In this document: piece after piece, positions 36,123-45,015 of the stretch
Layout: each line of letters starts with the position of its first letter
Numbering within the stretch: position 1 is the first letter of the stretch
DNA from: JAKAGZ01 sp035266865
GTDB lineage: Bacteria > Bacteroidota > Ignavibacteria > Ignavibacteriales > Ignavibacteriaceae
Direction of reading: 5' to 3'
Assembly: GCA_035266865.1 (NCBI GenBank)
Contig: DATFMR010000137.1
Coordinates: forward strand, 1 to 64,000
Length of the DNA: 64,000 bases
The notes under the pieces: generated by a model
The model's database searches: none
Seen by the model: only the letters and a program-made list of their open reading frames with translations
What the model was told of the DNA's origin: nothing
Program-made: the position numbers and the translations under genes

Positions 36123-37136
36123 TTATTTCTTTTTTGCTAATATTGAATAATCTTTTGAATTCTTTACAATTTTATTTGAAAGTTTTCCAAGTCCTGTGAT
36201 TTCCAAATCAACTGTATCACCGTCTTTCAACCAGATTGGAGTAAATGCTTTACCCTGCTCCTTTGCTTCCAAAGCCCAGGTTCCATTAAGCTCCAGATAG
36301 CAACCTGTTCCAACTGTTCCTGAACCTATTACATCACCCGGCAATAATTCAACTCCGTATGAAGCACGTTCGATTATCTGTGCAAAAGTCCAGTCCATTT
36401 CCTTCATATTTCCATCAGATATCTGTTTGCCGTTATGATGAGCAGTCATTCTTAAATCGTATTTATTACCTGAATCAGATTCTATTTTATATTTTTCTAG
36501 CTCATCAGTTGTTACAAGCCAGGGGCCGATTACTGTTGCAAAATCTTTCCCCTTTGCGGGTCCGAGATTCAATTTCATTTCTTCCATCTGCAGGCGGCGG
36601 GCGGAAAGATCATTCATTATCATATACCCGGCAATATGTGAATCTGCATCTTTTACATCAATATTTTTTCCTTTTTTTCCTATTACAATAGAAGCTTCAA
36701 GTTCTATATCAAGTTTTTCAAGATGATCTTTTTCAACTATGATATCCCCTTCTCCAAAAATTGCATTATGATTTGTCAAATAAAAGATCGGGAACTGGTC
36801 AAACTCAGGAATCATATCAACGCCGCGATTCCTGCGTGCAGTTGCAACGTGCTGACGAAATGCATATCCATCCCTGCAGGAAGTTGGATGAGGAACTGGT
36901 GCCAGCATTTTAATTTGATCTTTTTCTAAATTTTTTAAAATTTTCCCATTTTTAATTGCATCATCAACATCTTTGGCTTTTGACTTCAGGTTTTCAAAAT
37001 CATTTAGAAAATCACTCATTTTAGATGGTAGTGAAAGGTTTAATTCTTTCCCGGACAGCTCCAGGTCAAATATTTTATTTTCATTAAAAAGTCCTAATCT
37101 TTCTTCATTATTGTTAATAAATGAAACAAGTTTCAT
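36123..37136 (-). CDS. Fumarylacetoacetate hydrolase family protein, probable fumarylacetoacetase
   Basis: Cleaves fumarylacetoacetate to fumarate and acetoacetate; 337 residues. Metal-binding acidic residues are seen in KLDIELEASIVIG (E-x-E) and in the helix MNDLSARRLQMEEMKLNLG. The product GSGTVGTGCYLEL near the C terminus is also typical. A good GGAG ribosome site precedes the ATG. It lies downstream of homogentisate dioxygenase. No maleylacetoacetate isomerase gene is in the window, so the isomer step must be supplied elsewhere, or this enzyme may take the cis isomer. Confidence 0.92.
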   Translation of the reverse strand: MKLVSFINNNEERLGLFNENKIFDLELSGKELNLSLPSKMSDFLNDFENLKSKAKDVDDAIKNGKILKNLEKDQIKMLAPVPHPTSCRDGYAFRQHVATARRNRGVDMIPEFDQFPIFYLTNHNAIFGEGDIIVEKDHLEKLDIELEASIVIGKKGKNIDVKDADSHIAGYMIMNDLSARRLQMEEMKLNLGPAKGKDFATVIGPWLVTTDELEKYKIESDSGNKYDLRMTAHHNGKQISDGNMKEMDWTFAQIIERASYGVELLPGDVIGSGTVGTGCYLELNGTWALEAKEQGKAFTPIWLKDGDTVDLEITGLGKLSNKIVKNSKDYSILAKKK

Positions 37137-37163
37137 CAGTATCTCCGTTTATTCAAAAATAAT

Positions 37164-38285
37164 TTATGTGGTGTGAAGTTTATGCTTTTCCGCAAGAATT
37201 GGATAAACTTCACTAATTACATTAATTGCAAACTCTGTTTCTTCGTCTGTCCCGGAATTTATTCTTATCCCGTTCGGTATTCCGAATGTATTAACGTGTC
37301 TAAGAATCAATCCCCTGTTGAGACATTCTTCATTAAATTCTGTTGCGAATTCCTCTGTTGGGAAAACAAGCATATAAAAATTCGCTGCAGTCGGGACATA
37401 AGCAATGAATAATTCATCAAATTTTTTCTTAAATTTTTTAAGCGATTTTTTATTCTGGATCATTGTTCTATCCAGGAACTCATCATCTTTAATTGCAGCA
37501 ATTGCGGCTTGCTGTGCAAGCGCATTTGGTTCAAAAGGAAGCTTAACTTTGTACATTTCTCTTATTAAGTATTCCTGCGCAACGGCAAATCCGAGTCTTA
37601 TTCCTGCAAGTCCATAAGCTTTGGAAAGAGTTCTTAAAACAATCAGGTTTTCCAGGTCGTAATCCAATCCGTTCGGGTAATCAGGATTATCTTTTGCATA
37701 AACCGTATATGCTTCATCCAAAACAACCAGTACATTCTTTGGAACTTTACTCATAAAAGATTCAAATTCTTTTTTTGTAAACATAGTTCCGGTTGGATTG
37801 TTTGGATTGGCTAAATAAATAATTTTAGTATTAGAGTTAATACTATCCGCTATTGCTTGAAGATCGAAATGATAATTTTTCTGCGGAACCTGAACAGATT
37901 TTCTGCCGTATTTATTTACATTTACATACCACCCAATAAATGTACCTTCTGAAGTTAACATTTCATCATTCTCATCACTATAAGCAGTAATAAGATATTG
38001 AAGTATTGCATCAGATCCGCTGGCAGTTACAATTTGTTCCGGTTTCTTATTTATTTTATCTGCAATGGCGTGTACCAATTTGTACGATGATGGATTAGTG
38101 TAACGATGAAGGTCATTTATATTTTCTTTTATTACCTCCATTGCTTTTGGCGAAGGTCCAAGCGGATTTTCATTTGATGCCAGCTTTACAATTTTTGTAA
38201 TCCCCTTTTCACGAACCAGTTCGTCAATTGGTTTTCCCGCTTTGTACGGTTTTAGTTTCTGAATATGTTCGGGAATTTTTATCAT
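37164..38285 (-). CDS. Class I/II aminotransferase, HisC-like, probably aromatic
   Basis: PLP-dependent aminotransferase of 373 residues resembling histidinol-phosphate aminotransferase. The PLP lysine is in TLSKAYGLAGIRLGFA, and ASNENPLGPSP and NPNNPTGTMF are the fold motifs. I choose the ATG at 38285 (preceded by TGGAAA) because an in-frame ATG at 38303 would overlap the homogentisate dioxygenase stop. No other his gene is near, while tyrosine catabolic genes flank it, so tyrosine to hydroxyphenylpyruvate is the most likely role. Confidence 0.85.
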   Translation of the reverse strand: MIKIPEHIQKLKPYKAGKPIDELVREKGITKIVKLASNENPLGPSPKAMEVIKENINDLHRYTNPSSYKLVHAIADKINKKPEQIVTASGSDAILQYLITAYSDENDEMLTSEGTFIGWYVNVNKYGRKSVQVPQKNYHFDLQAIADSINSNTKIIYLANPNNPTGTMFTKKEFESFMSKVPKNVLVVLDEAYTVYAKDNPDYPNGLDYDLENLIVLRTLSKAYGLAGIRLGFAVAQEYLIREMYKVKLPFEPNALAQQAAIAAIKDDEFLDRTMIQNKKSLKKFKKKFDELFIAYVPTAANFYMLVFPTEEFATEFNEECLNRGLILRHVNTFGIPNGIRINSGTDEETEFAINVISEVYPILAEKHKLHTT

Positions 38286-38287
38286 AG

Positions 38288-39451
38288 TTATTTTTCCAGC
38301 CATGATTGATGATAATCTTCAACCTGGGTTTCTTTTACATATTTTGTCACTTTCAAAGGCGTAAATGTATCAATCATTACAGCATACTCATCAGTTTCTT
38401 TTTTACCCAGTGAGGCTTCGGTTTTACCCGGCTGCGGTCCGTGCGGAATTCCCATCGGATGCAGAGTAACTGAACCTTCTTCTACTCCTGTTCGTGACAT
38501 AAAATCACCGTAGACGTAATAAAGAACTTCGTCGCTATCAACATTTGAATGATAATAAGGAGCCGGAATTGACTGCGGATGAAAATCGAACAAGCGAGGT
38601 ACAAAATTGCAAACGACAAAATGTTCTGTAGTAAACATTAAATGTACAGGCGGTGGTAAATGAATTAAACCAACCTTTGGTGCATATTCTTTTAAATTGA
38701 ATGTGTATGGGTATAAAAACCCATCCCATCCAATTACATCAAATGGATGATGTGGAAGTTCATATTTGAAAGTTCTGTTTGATACTTTTAATATTAATTC
38801 AAATTTTCCTTGTTTATCTATTGGTTCTGTAAAATGAGGAGGTTTGAAATCTCTTTCATAATATGGAGCATCTTCTGTTAATTGTCCATATTCATTCCTG
38901 AAATGTTTTGGAATATCAAAAGGCGTGTCCGATTCAATAATAAACAATTTCACATTTTTAAAATCATCAAACTTCAATTGATAGGTGGTGCCTTTAGGTA
39001 CGGCTATATAATCCCACTGATCAAATGGGTTCATACCATATTCAGAAAAGAATTTACCTTTACCGTGATGGACAAAGACTATTTCATGTTTGTAACTATT
39101 CCTGTAAAAAGTATCGGTATCTTCAGTAACGTGAGCAGTTGAAATTACACAATGTTCATTTCTTAAATATTCCCTGCGTGAATTAATAAAATTACCTTTG
39201 GCCTTTTTCGCATCCGTTTTAAAGTGATAATATTTTAACGGAGCATCAGACCAGCTGTTATCATCTGTCTGATGGATTTCACCAATATTTTCAACCTGTG
39301 GAGGCATATAAAGATGATATTTATTTGAATAAATACCTGAAAATCCCTTTGTACTGAAAAGTTCTTCCCTGTAAAGTGATTTACCATCTGGTTTGTAAAA
39401 TGTAGTATGTCGTTTGGGAGGGACCTTTCCTAGTTGAACATAAAACGGCAT
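38288..39451 (-). CDS. hmgA: Homogentisate 1,2-dioxygenase
   Basis: Fe(II) ring-cleaving dioxygenase that opens homogentisate to maleylacetoacetate. At 387 residues it is shorter than the roughly 435-450 of proteobacterial and animal enzymes; the short form is known in Bacteroidota-like groups. Probable iron ligands lie in APYYHSNVDSDEVLYY (His, Glu) and GIPHGPQPG (His). A strong AGGAGG site lies before the ATG. The gene is preceded by a palindromic repeat that separates it from hppD. Confidence 0.93.
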   Translation of the reverse strand: MPFYVQLGKVPPKRHTTFYKPDGKSLYREELFSTKGFSGIYSNKYHLYMPPQVENIGEIHQTDDNSWSDAPLKYYHFKTDAKKAKGNFINSRREYLRNEHCVISTAHVTEDTDTFYRNSYKHEIVFVHHGKGKFFSEYGMNPFDQWDYIAVPKGTTYQLKFDDFKNVKLFIIESDTPFDIPKHFRNEYGQLTEDAPYYERDFKPPHFTEPIDKQGKFELILKVSNRTFKYELPHHPFDVIGWDGFLYPYTFNLKEYAPKVGLIHLPPPVHLMFTTEHFVVCNFVPRLFDFHPQSIPAPYYHSNVDSDEVLYYVYGDFMSRTGVEEGSVTLHPMGIPHGPQPGKTEASLGKKETDEYAVMIDTFTPLKVTKYVKETQVEDYHQSWLEK

Positions 39452-39489
39452 TATGACCTCCTATATTTTTAATACATATTTTTTTATGT

Positions 39490-39584
39490 GTCATTGCGAG
39501 GAGCCTACGACGAAACAATCTTTATGAATTAAATATCCAAACAACAGATTGCTTTGCCCCAAATTTATAGGGGCTCGCAATGAC
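39490..39584. repeat. Intergenic compound palindrome inside the tyrosine operon
   Basis: Arms GTCATTGCGAGGAGC (39490-39504) and GCTCGCAATGAC (39573-39584) are inverted copies. Inside lie GCCCC and GGGGC around AAATTTATA (39556-39574). The unit lies between hppD and hmgA and is closed by GTCAT and ATGAC, as at 13324 and 21024. Whether transcription reads through it cannot be told. Confidence 0.85.
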
Positions 39585-39597
39585 TGCAATAATTACT

Positions 39598-40725
39598 CTA
39601 CTCTTCCGGATCTTTATCGAAATTTCCTCTCTTCATCTGATCTTTTTCTATTGATTCAAAAAGAGCCTGGAAATTTCCCTGTCCAAATCCAATTGCACCT
39701 TCCCTTCTCTGGATTATTTCATAAAAGAATGTAGGTCTGTCACCAATTGGTTTTGTAAATAGCTGCAACAGGTAACCTTTATTTTCGGCAATATCACAAA
39801 GTATCCCGTTTTCCTGTAATTCATCAATGCTTTCTTTTATCTTTACATTTTTGCTGCGCAGCATATCATAATATGAATCAGGTGGTTCTAGAAATTCAAC
39901 TCCGTTCTTTTTCATATTTGCAATTGTCTCTATTATGTTATCAGTTGAAATTGCGATATGCTGAATTCCTGACCCGAGATATTCGTCAATGTATTCTTCA
40001 ATCTGTGATTTCTTAAGACCTTCATATGGCTCGTTAATAGGATTCTTAATATCCGCTTCTTTTGAACGAACTACTTTTGAAAGCAATGATGAAAATTGTG
40101 TAGATATATCGCCCATTCCGAATTCAAGAAATGTTTCAAAATTCAGAGTCTTATTTAAATAATTTACCCAGTAATCCATTTCATTTATTCGAACATTTCC
40201 AACTATATGATCAATTTTTTTCAGCCCGGTTTCGTGAGCTTCAATATTTATATTTTGAATCGGTTTCGTAAACCCGGGCTTAAATACTCCCTTATAATTA
40301 TTTCTGTTTGAAAAAACTATTTCTGCATCATCATATACTTTTACGGCTGCTTCCTCAACATACCCGTTTTCATTAGAATATTTTTTATACGTGCTAACCG
40401 GTATAGCGCCATTTTCAATTGCAGTATTATAGGCGTGTTTAACATCTTTAACTTTAAGCGCCCATTTTTTTACACCGTCGCCATGTCTCTGAACAAAAGA
40501 AGAAATATCAAATCCTTTTGGATTGACTGCAGATGTAATTACAACCCTGATGCTCTTACCTTCCAAAAGGTAAGATACTCTATCTTTTATACCTGTTTCC
40601 GGTCCACTGTAAGCTGTAATTTTCAGTCCCATACCTTTTGCGTGCCAGTATGCCCACATTTTTGCGGAGCCGACATAAAATTCGACATAATCATAACCAA
40701 GAATTCCAAGTGGTTGTCCTTCCAT
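39598..40725 (-). CDS. hppD: 4-hydroxyphenylpyruvate dioxygenase
   Basis: Converts 4-hydroxyphenylpyruvate to homogentisate with Fe(II) and oxygen; 375 residues, the usual length. Two vicinal oxygen chelate halves are seen. Iron ligands are the histidines in KKIDHIVGNV and GIQHIAISTDN and the glutamate in PTFFYEIIQRRE. The C-terminal motif GFGQGNFQALFESIE matches the family. The start has GGAG at good spacing. It lies 28 bp downstream of the Lrp-type gene. Confidence 0.96.
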   Translation of the reverse strand: MEGQPLGILGYDYVEFYVGSAKMWAYWHAKGMGLKITAYSGPETGIKDRVSYLLEGKSIRVVITSAVNPKGFDISSFVQRHGDGVKKWALKVKDVKHAYNTAIENGAIPVSTYKKYSNENGYVEEAAVKVYDDAEIVFSNRNNYKGVFKPGFTKPIQNINIEAHETGLKKIDHIVGNVRINEMDYWVNYLNKTLNFETFLEFGMGDISTQFSSLLSKVVRSKEADIKNPINEPYEGLKKSQIEEYIDEYLGSGIQHIAISTDNIIETIANMKKNGVEFLEPPDSYYDMLRSKNVKIKESIDELQENGILCDIAENKGYLLQLFTKPIGDRPTFFYEIIQRREGAIGFGQGNFQALFESIEKDQMKRGNFDKDPEE

Positions 40726-40753
40726 AAATCATCTCCGGTAATTATTTATTTTT

Positions 40754-41203
40754 TTAAAAAACTAAATCAGTTGTTTCTTTAACAGTTTCAAGTACAATTG
40801 TTGTACTTGTAGAACTTATAGAATTAATTGATGCAATTTTTTTTCTTAAAAGTTCTGTGAGTTTTGCAGGATTTTCAGCTCTGACTTTAACAAGAAAACA
40901 ATCTTCTCCTGCAACTATATGAACTTCCTGAACTTCGGGTACTTTTGCCAATTCTTTTGCAGTTTTATTATCCACAATAGGGCCATTCGCTTTTACAAGC
41001 ACATAAGCCAGTAGTTCCTTATCAACTTCCGAAGCTTCAATCTGTACAGTGTATTTTTTGATTATTTTATTTTTTTCAAGCTTTTTGATGCGTTCCAGAA
41101 CAGCAGAAGGCGCCATTTTTATCTGCCTTGCAATCTCAGCATTGGAAATACGCGAATTCTGTTGCAAGATATTCAGGATCTGAGCATCAATTTTGTTGAT
41201 CAT
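40754..41203 (-). CDS. Lrp/AsnC family transcriptional regulator
   Basis: 149 residues with an N-terminal winged helix-turn-helix (about 1-60: INKIDAQILNILQQNSRISN, SAVLERIKKLEK) and a C-terminal RAM effector domain (about 68-142). Such proteins sense amino acids. It stands at the head of the tyrosine catabolic genes on the same strand, which suggests control by tyrosine or a related amino acid. No strong ribosome site is visible. Confidence 0.92.
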   Translation of the reverse strand: MINKIDAQILNILQQNSRISNAEIARQIKMAPSAVLERIKKLEKNKIIKKYTVQIEASEVDKELLAYVLVKANGPIVDNKTAKELAKVPEVQEVHIVAGEDCFLVKVRAENPAKLTELLRKKIASINSISSTSTTIVLETVKETTDLVF

Positions 41204-41281
41204 TTGGTTTCTTAGACTAATTCGGAAGATTCTTCGTAATATTAGGAATTATAAGAATTTAAATCAAGTGGAGAATCCTAC

Positions 41282-41995
41282 TTATTTTATCGAATCAAGC
41301 AATAAAAAATCATTTATTTTATAATTTGTGGTCTCTTCAAGATTTTTATCCGGGTATTCACAAATTTTTAATAATGGACAAATTTTACAGGATGGTTTTG
41401 ATGGTTTGCATATTTCTCTGCCCAACCGGATTAAGTTTGTATGAAACTGGTGAGCCATTCCGTCAGGCATGTTTTCATTAAGTATTTTAAACGATTTATC
41501 CGGTGTGGAAGTCATTACTATTCCTATTCTGTTTGTTGTGCGATGAACGTGAGTATCAACCGGACAGAAATTTTTTCTCATTGCAAAGAGTAAAACACAA
41601 CTGGCGGTTTTTAACCCAACACCAGGGAAAGTAGTAAGTTCTTTAAGTATTTCTTCATCCTCCATTTTATTGAGATACTTTAAAGATATTTTCCCCTTTT
41701 CTTTCAGCAATGTGATTAACAAATTTTTAATAGCTTTTGATTTTTGTTTTCCTAATCCTGCTGTCTTTATCAGTTTTTCAATTTGTGCAGTAGTCAGTTT
41801 TGCTACTTCGTTCCAGCTTTTATATTTCCCTTTTAGATTCTGAAATGCTTTATATGAATTTTTATCATTTGTATTTTGTGACAGGATGGTCGCAATTATC
41901 ATATCAACCGGATCGGGCGGAGTTTTGCTGCGTTGAGGAATGCCGTATTTTTTTATTAACAGGTTATTAGCTTTTTCTATTTTTCTTTTAAGCAT
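41282..41995 (-). CDS. nth: Endonuclease III-like DNA glycosylase
   Basis: Base-excision repair glycosylase/AP lyase of 237 residues. I use the ATG at 41995 and reject an in-frame TTG at 42031. The helix-hairpin-helix carries the catalytic lysine in FPGVGLKTASCVL and aspartate in CPVDTHVHRTTNRIG. A [4Fe-4S] site is present as C-x6-C-x2-C-x5-C (CKPSKPSCKICPLLKIC). It is divergent from the phosphohexomutase gene and separate from the Lrp unit. Confidence 0.94.
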   Translation of the reverse strand: MLKRKIEKANNLLIKKYGIPQRSKTPPDPVDMIIATILSQNTNDKNSYKAFQNLKGKYKSWNEVAKLTTAQIEKLIKTAGLGKQKSKAIKNLLITLLKEKGKISLKYLNKMEDEEILKELTTFPGVGLKTASCVLLFAMRKNFCPVDTHVHRTTNRIGIVMTSTPDKSFKILNENMPDGMAHQFHTNLIRLGREICKPSKPSCKICPLLKICEYPDKNLEETTNYKINDFLLLDSIK

Positions 41996-42077
41996 AAGAA
42001 AATTAAGACATAATATTTTTATATTTGACAAATGAATATAACAGGCTTGATAGAATAATCAAAAATACGGAGTTTTA

Positions 42078-43442
42078 ATGCCCACATTAATGGCAAGCAT
42101 TTCGGGAATTAGAGGAATTGTTGGTGACGGCCTCGATCCAAATGTTTTAGTAAAATATCTTTCCGCTTACGCCGAATTTATTGGCAAAGGGACAGTAGTT
42201 GTCGGACGTGATGCGAGAATAACCGGCGATATGGTTCAATCGATTGTTACCGGCACATTAATGGCAAAAGGGATTGATGTTGTTGAAATAGGAATTGTAC
42301 CGACTCCAACTGTTCAGTTTACTGTAAAAACTCTTAAAGCCCAGGGTGGTATTGCTATTTCAGCAAGTCATAATCCAAATGAATGGAACGCATTAAAGCT
42401 CCTCAACAGTACCGGGCAATTTATGACTCAAGATGAAAATGATAAATTGCAGAAAATAATAAAAAGGATTGAAAAAGATGGAGATAACTATAAATCCTGG
42501 AATAAAATCGGTGTAAAAAAAATTTACAAGAGTGCATTAAAAAATCACGTAGAGAGCGTTTTAAATCTCAAATACATAGAAAAATCAAAAATTAAAAGAA
42601 AAAAGTTTAAAGTACTCGTTGATTGTGTAAACGGTGCAGGAGTTTACGTAATACCACAGATGTTGAAAGAACTTGGCTGTAAAGTAATTGAAATAAATTG
42701 TGATAAATCGGGAATTTTCCCCCGCCTGCCTGAACCGATTCCCGAAAATCTAAAAAAGACAATGCAGGCAGTTAAAAAAGAAAAAGCAGATATTGGAATC
42801 GTCGTTGATCCGGATGTTGACAGGCTTGTTTTAATTACTGAAAAAGGTGAACCCTTCGGGGAAGAAAATACAATTACGCAAGCAGTTAAATTTATCCTTT
42901 CAAAAAGGAAAGGAAACGTTGTTGTTAATCTTTCAACAACCCGCGGAGTTGATGATATAGCTCACGATGCAAAATCAAAAGTGTTTCGCTCCCCTGTGGG
43001 CGAAGCAAATGTTGTAAAAATGATGAAAGAAGAAAAAGCGATTATTGGCGGAGAAGGAAGTGGCGGAGTTATTTATCCGGCTATACATTACGGAAGAGAT
43101 GCCCTTGTTGGTGTTGCAATTACACTTCAGCATCTTTTGGAATTTAAAGGTAAAATGAGTGAGCTGAAAGATGGATTACCCTGCTATTTTATTGTTAAGA
43201 AAAAAATCGATTTAGGAGATGCAAATCCCGATAATATTATAAAAAAGCTGGTGAAACAGTACGGCGAAGAAAAAAGCAATACTCTTGATGGATTAAGACT
43301 AGATTTTACAAATCACTGGGTTCATTTCAGAAAATCTAACACAGAACCAATTATAAGGATAATTGTTGAAGGAGAGGATAAGAATGAAGCGGAATTATTA
43401 GCTGAGAAATATTTGAAGGATATTAAGAAATTATCCAAATAA
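42078..43442 (+). CDS. Phosphoglucosamine mutase / phosphomannomutase family
   Basis: Alpha-D-phosphohexomutase of 454 residues. The phosphorylated serine is S97 in SASHNP, the metal loop is VVDPDVDRL, and the sugar loop EGSGGVIYP and phosphate loop RKSNTEPIIRI are present. In this branch the enzyme with this N terminus (MASISGIRGIVGDGL) most often makes glucosamine 1-phosphate for cell wall and LPS; glucose or mannose substrates are not excluded. A CGGAG ribosome site is visible. It converges on the DUF58 gene with a 2-bp gap. Confidence 0.9.
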   Translation: MPTLMASISGIRGIVGDGLDPNVLVKYLSAYAEFIGKGTVVVGRDARITGDMVQSIVTGTLMAKGIDVVEIGIVPTPTVQFTVKTLKAQGGIAISASHNPNEWNALKLLNSTGQFMTQDENDKLQKIIKRIEKDGDNYKSWNKIGVKKIYKSALKNHVESVLNLKYIEKSKIKRKKFKVLVDCVNGAGVYVIPQMLKELGCKVIEINCDKSGIFPRLPEPIPENLKKTMQAVKKEKADIGIVVDPDVDRLVLITEKGEPFGEENTITQAVKFILSKRKGNVVVNLSTTRGVDDIAHDAKSKVFRSPVGEANVVKMMKEEKAIIGGEGSGGVIYPAIHYGRDALVGVAITLQHLLEFKGKMSELKDGLPCYFIVKKKIDLGDANPDNIIKKLVKQYGEEKSNTLDGLRLDFTNHWVHFRKSNTEPIIRIIVEGEDKNEAELLAEKYLKDIKKLSK

Positions 43443-43444
43443 AA

Positions 43445-44353
43445 TTAGAACAACTTTGCTCTTTTCTGAATGTAGCTGAATAGTGCTTTATCGAAAGGCA
43501 TGGAAGTTTCGATAAGGTTATATTCTATATTTGAGTTCAGGCATTCCGATTTAATTTTTCCTGTAAATTCACTCATTGCTTCCCTGTACGCTTTTTGAAT
43601 CTGGTAGGGCTGCGTTGTAATTTCATCATCTGTTTCCATATCTTTAAATATTGCATCGGTTCCAAAAGCAAAATTTCTTTCCTGCGGGTCAAGTACCTGG
43701 AAAACTATCACTTCATTTTTTTTATACCTGAAATGTTTAAGAGCAGAAAGAACGGAGTCAACATCATCAAATAAATCAGAAACAATTATTACCAGTCCCC
43801 TTCTCTTAATTTTTTCTGCAATTGAATGCAGTGAAGAAGCTGTATTCGTTTTATTTGAAGCTTTAGCTTCTAAAATGTTTTTTAATAATTCGTGAAGATA
43901 TGCCTTTGAAGCTTTCGGAGGTAAATATTTGTCTATCTTTTCAGAATATAGTGAAAGTCCTACTGCGTCCTGCTGACGAATCATCATATAACTTAAACCG
44001 GCAACAAGTGTTGAAGCATATTCAAGTTTTGTTACATTTCCTTCTGAAGAATAATTCATAGATTTGCTTGTATCGAGTAAAATATAACTTTTAAGATTTG
44101 TTTCTTCTTCGTATTGTTTAATGAAGTATTTGTCTGATTTGCCATACACTTTCCAGTCAATATCCTTTAAGCTGTCACCCTGCATATAGGGACGATGCTC
44201 GCTGAATTCAACTGAAAAGCCATGGTAGGGACTTTTGTGAAGCCCTACCATAAAACCTTCGACAACAAGACGGGCTCTTAATTCAAGTGAATTAAGTTTG
44301 GAGATTACCGAGGGATTTAAATATTTTTTATAATCCTCTGAATTTAAAGGCAT
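43445..44353 (-). CDS. DUF58 domain protein with vWA-like MIDAS
   Basis: 302-residue protein of the DUF58 family. The core motif LLDTSKSMNYSS is a MIDAS (D-x-S-x-S), and the KDIDWKVYGKSDKYFIKQYE segment is the family hallmark. Such proteins usually pair with a MoxR ATPase, which is not in the window. The start codon overlaps the stop of the TPR lipoprotein gene by one base (TAATG), so translation is probably coupled. Confidence 0.9.
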   Translation of the reverse strand: MPLNSEDYKKYLNPSVISKLNSLELRARLVVEGFMVGLHKSPYHGFSVEFSEHRPYMQGDSLKDIDWKVYGKSDKYFIKQYEEETNLKSYILLDTSKSMNYSSEGNVTKLEYASTLVAGLSYMMIRQQDAVGLSLYSEKIDKYLPPKASKAYLHELLKNILEAKASNKTNTASSLHSIAEKIKRRGLVIIVSDLFDDVDSVLSALKHFRYKKNEVIVFQVLDPQERNFAFGTDAIFKDMETDDEITTQPYQIQKAYREAMSEFTGKIKSECLNSNIEYNLIETSMPFDKALFSYIQKRAKLF

Positions 44354-44856
44354 TAAATGGACTTTGCGTCTTTTTTCTTTAAAATCTCTTCCGGTGCCAT
44401 ACCCATATTATTTAATTCTTCCTGTGCTGATTTGGCTAACTCGTGATTTGGATATTTTTGCAAAAACAATTGATAAGTCTTGGTCGCAGCATCAAAATTA
44501 TTCAGGTCATTAGCTTCAATAAAGCCTGACATAAATAAAGATGTTGGTCCTTCTTTTGATTCTGGAAATCTTTCATATACAGTCTTGAAGGTTTCAACAG
44601 CCTTTTGATAGCATTTTACCGGATTAAGAGTAGAATCCTGCTTATTCTGATAAATCCCGGCAAGTTTTACCATAGCAGTTGCTGTTTCTTTGCCGTCAGG
44701 ATATTCATTAATTAACTCATTATAAGATTTAATTGCTTTCTGGTAATTATTTTCTTTTATGCTTTTTTCAGCTGCTGTCATAAATTCCTGCTCAGATTTC
44801 CTTCCACAACCAGTAATAATTAATCCTGCGAGAATCAATAAAACAATAGATTTCAT
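44353..44856 (-). CDS. Tetratricopeptide lipoprotein, BamD/YfiO-like
   Basis: 167-residue lipoprotein. I start it at the ATG at 44856, where GGAG lies 9 bp upstream; an ATG at 44871 is less likely. The signal peptide ends in a lipobox (LIITGCGRK). The rest is TPR-like helices with tandem repeats (AEKSIKENNYQKAIKSYNEL, YPDGKETATAMVKLAGIY, KSAQEELNNMG). The family includes BamD and YbgF-type envelope factors, but length and the missing C terminus make the exact role uncertain. Confidence 0.85.
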   Translation of the reverse strand: MKSIVLLILAGLIITGCGRKSEQEFMTAAEKSIKENNYQKAIKSYNELINEYPDGKETATAMVKLAGIYQNKQDSTLNPVKCYQKAVETFKTVYERFPESKEGPTSLFMSGFIEANDLNNFDAATKTYQLFLQKYPNHELAKSAQEELNNMGMAPEEILKKKDAKSI

Positions 44857-45015
44857 TGTACAAAACTCCATATTTCTTTGTCTTTTAATTTATCTAAATA
44901 GCAGTTGACTATCAATGAATTTAGGCATATTCATTTTATCATAATTTTCTTTATCATTTATTTATTATTAAAAAATACGCTAATTTACAGCAATGAAAAA
45001 AGGAGTACCGGGGAA

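Noticed and set aside
37164..38285. Aminotransferase as a true histidine biosynthesis enzyme
   Set aside because: No other his gene is near and it is embedded in the tyrosine set; the HisC likeness is a family trait and an aromatic role is more likely, although not proved.
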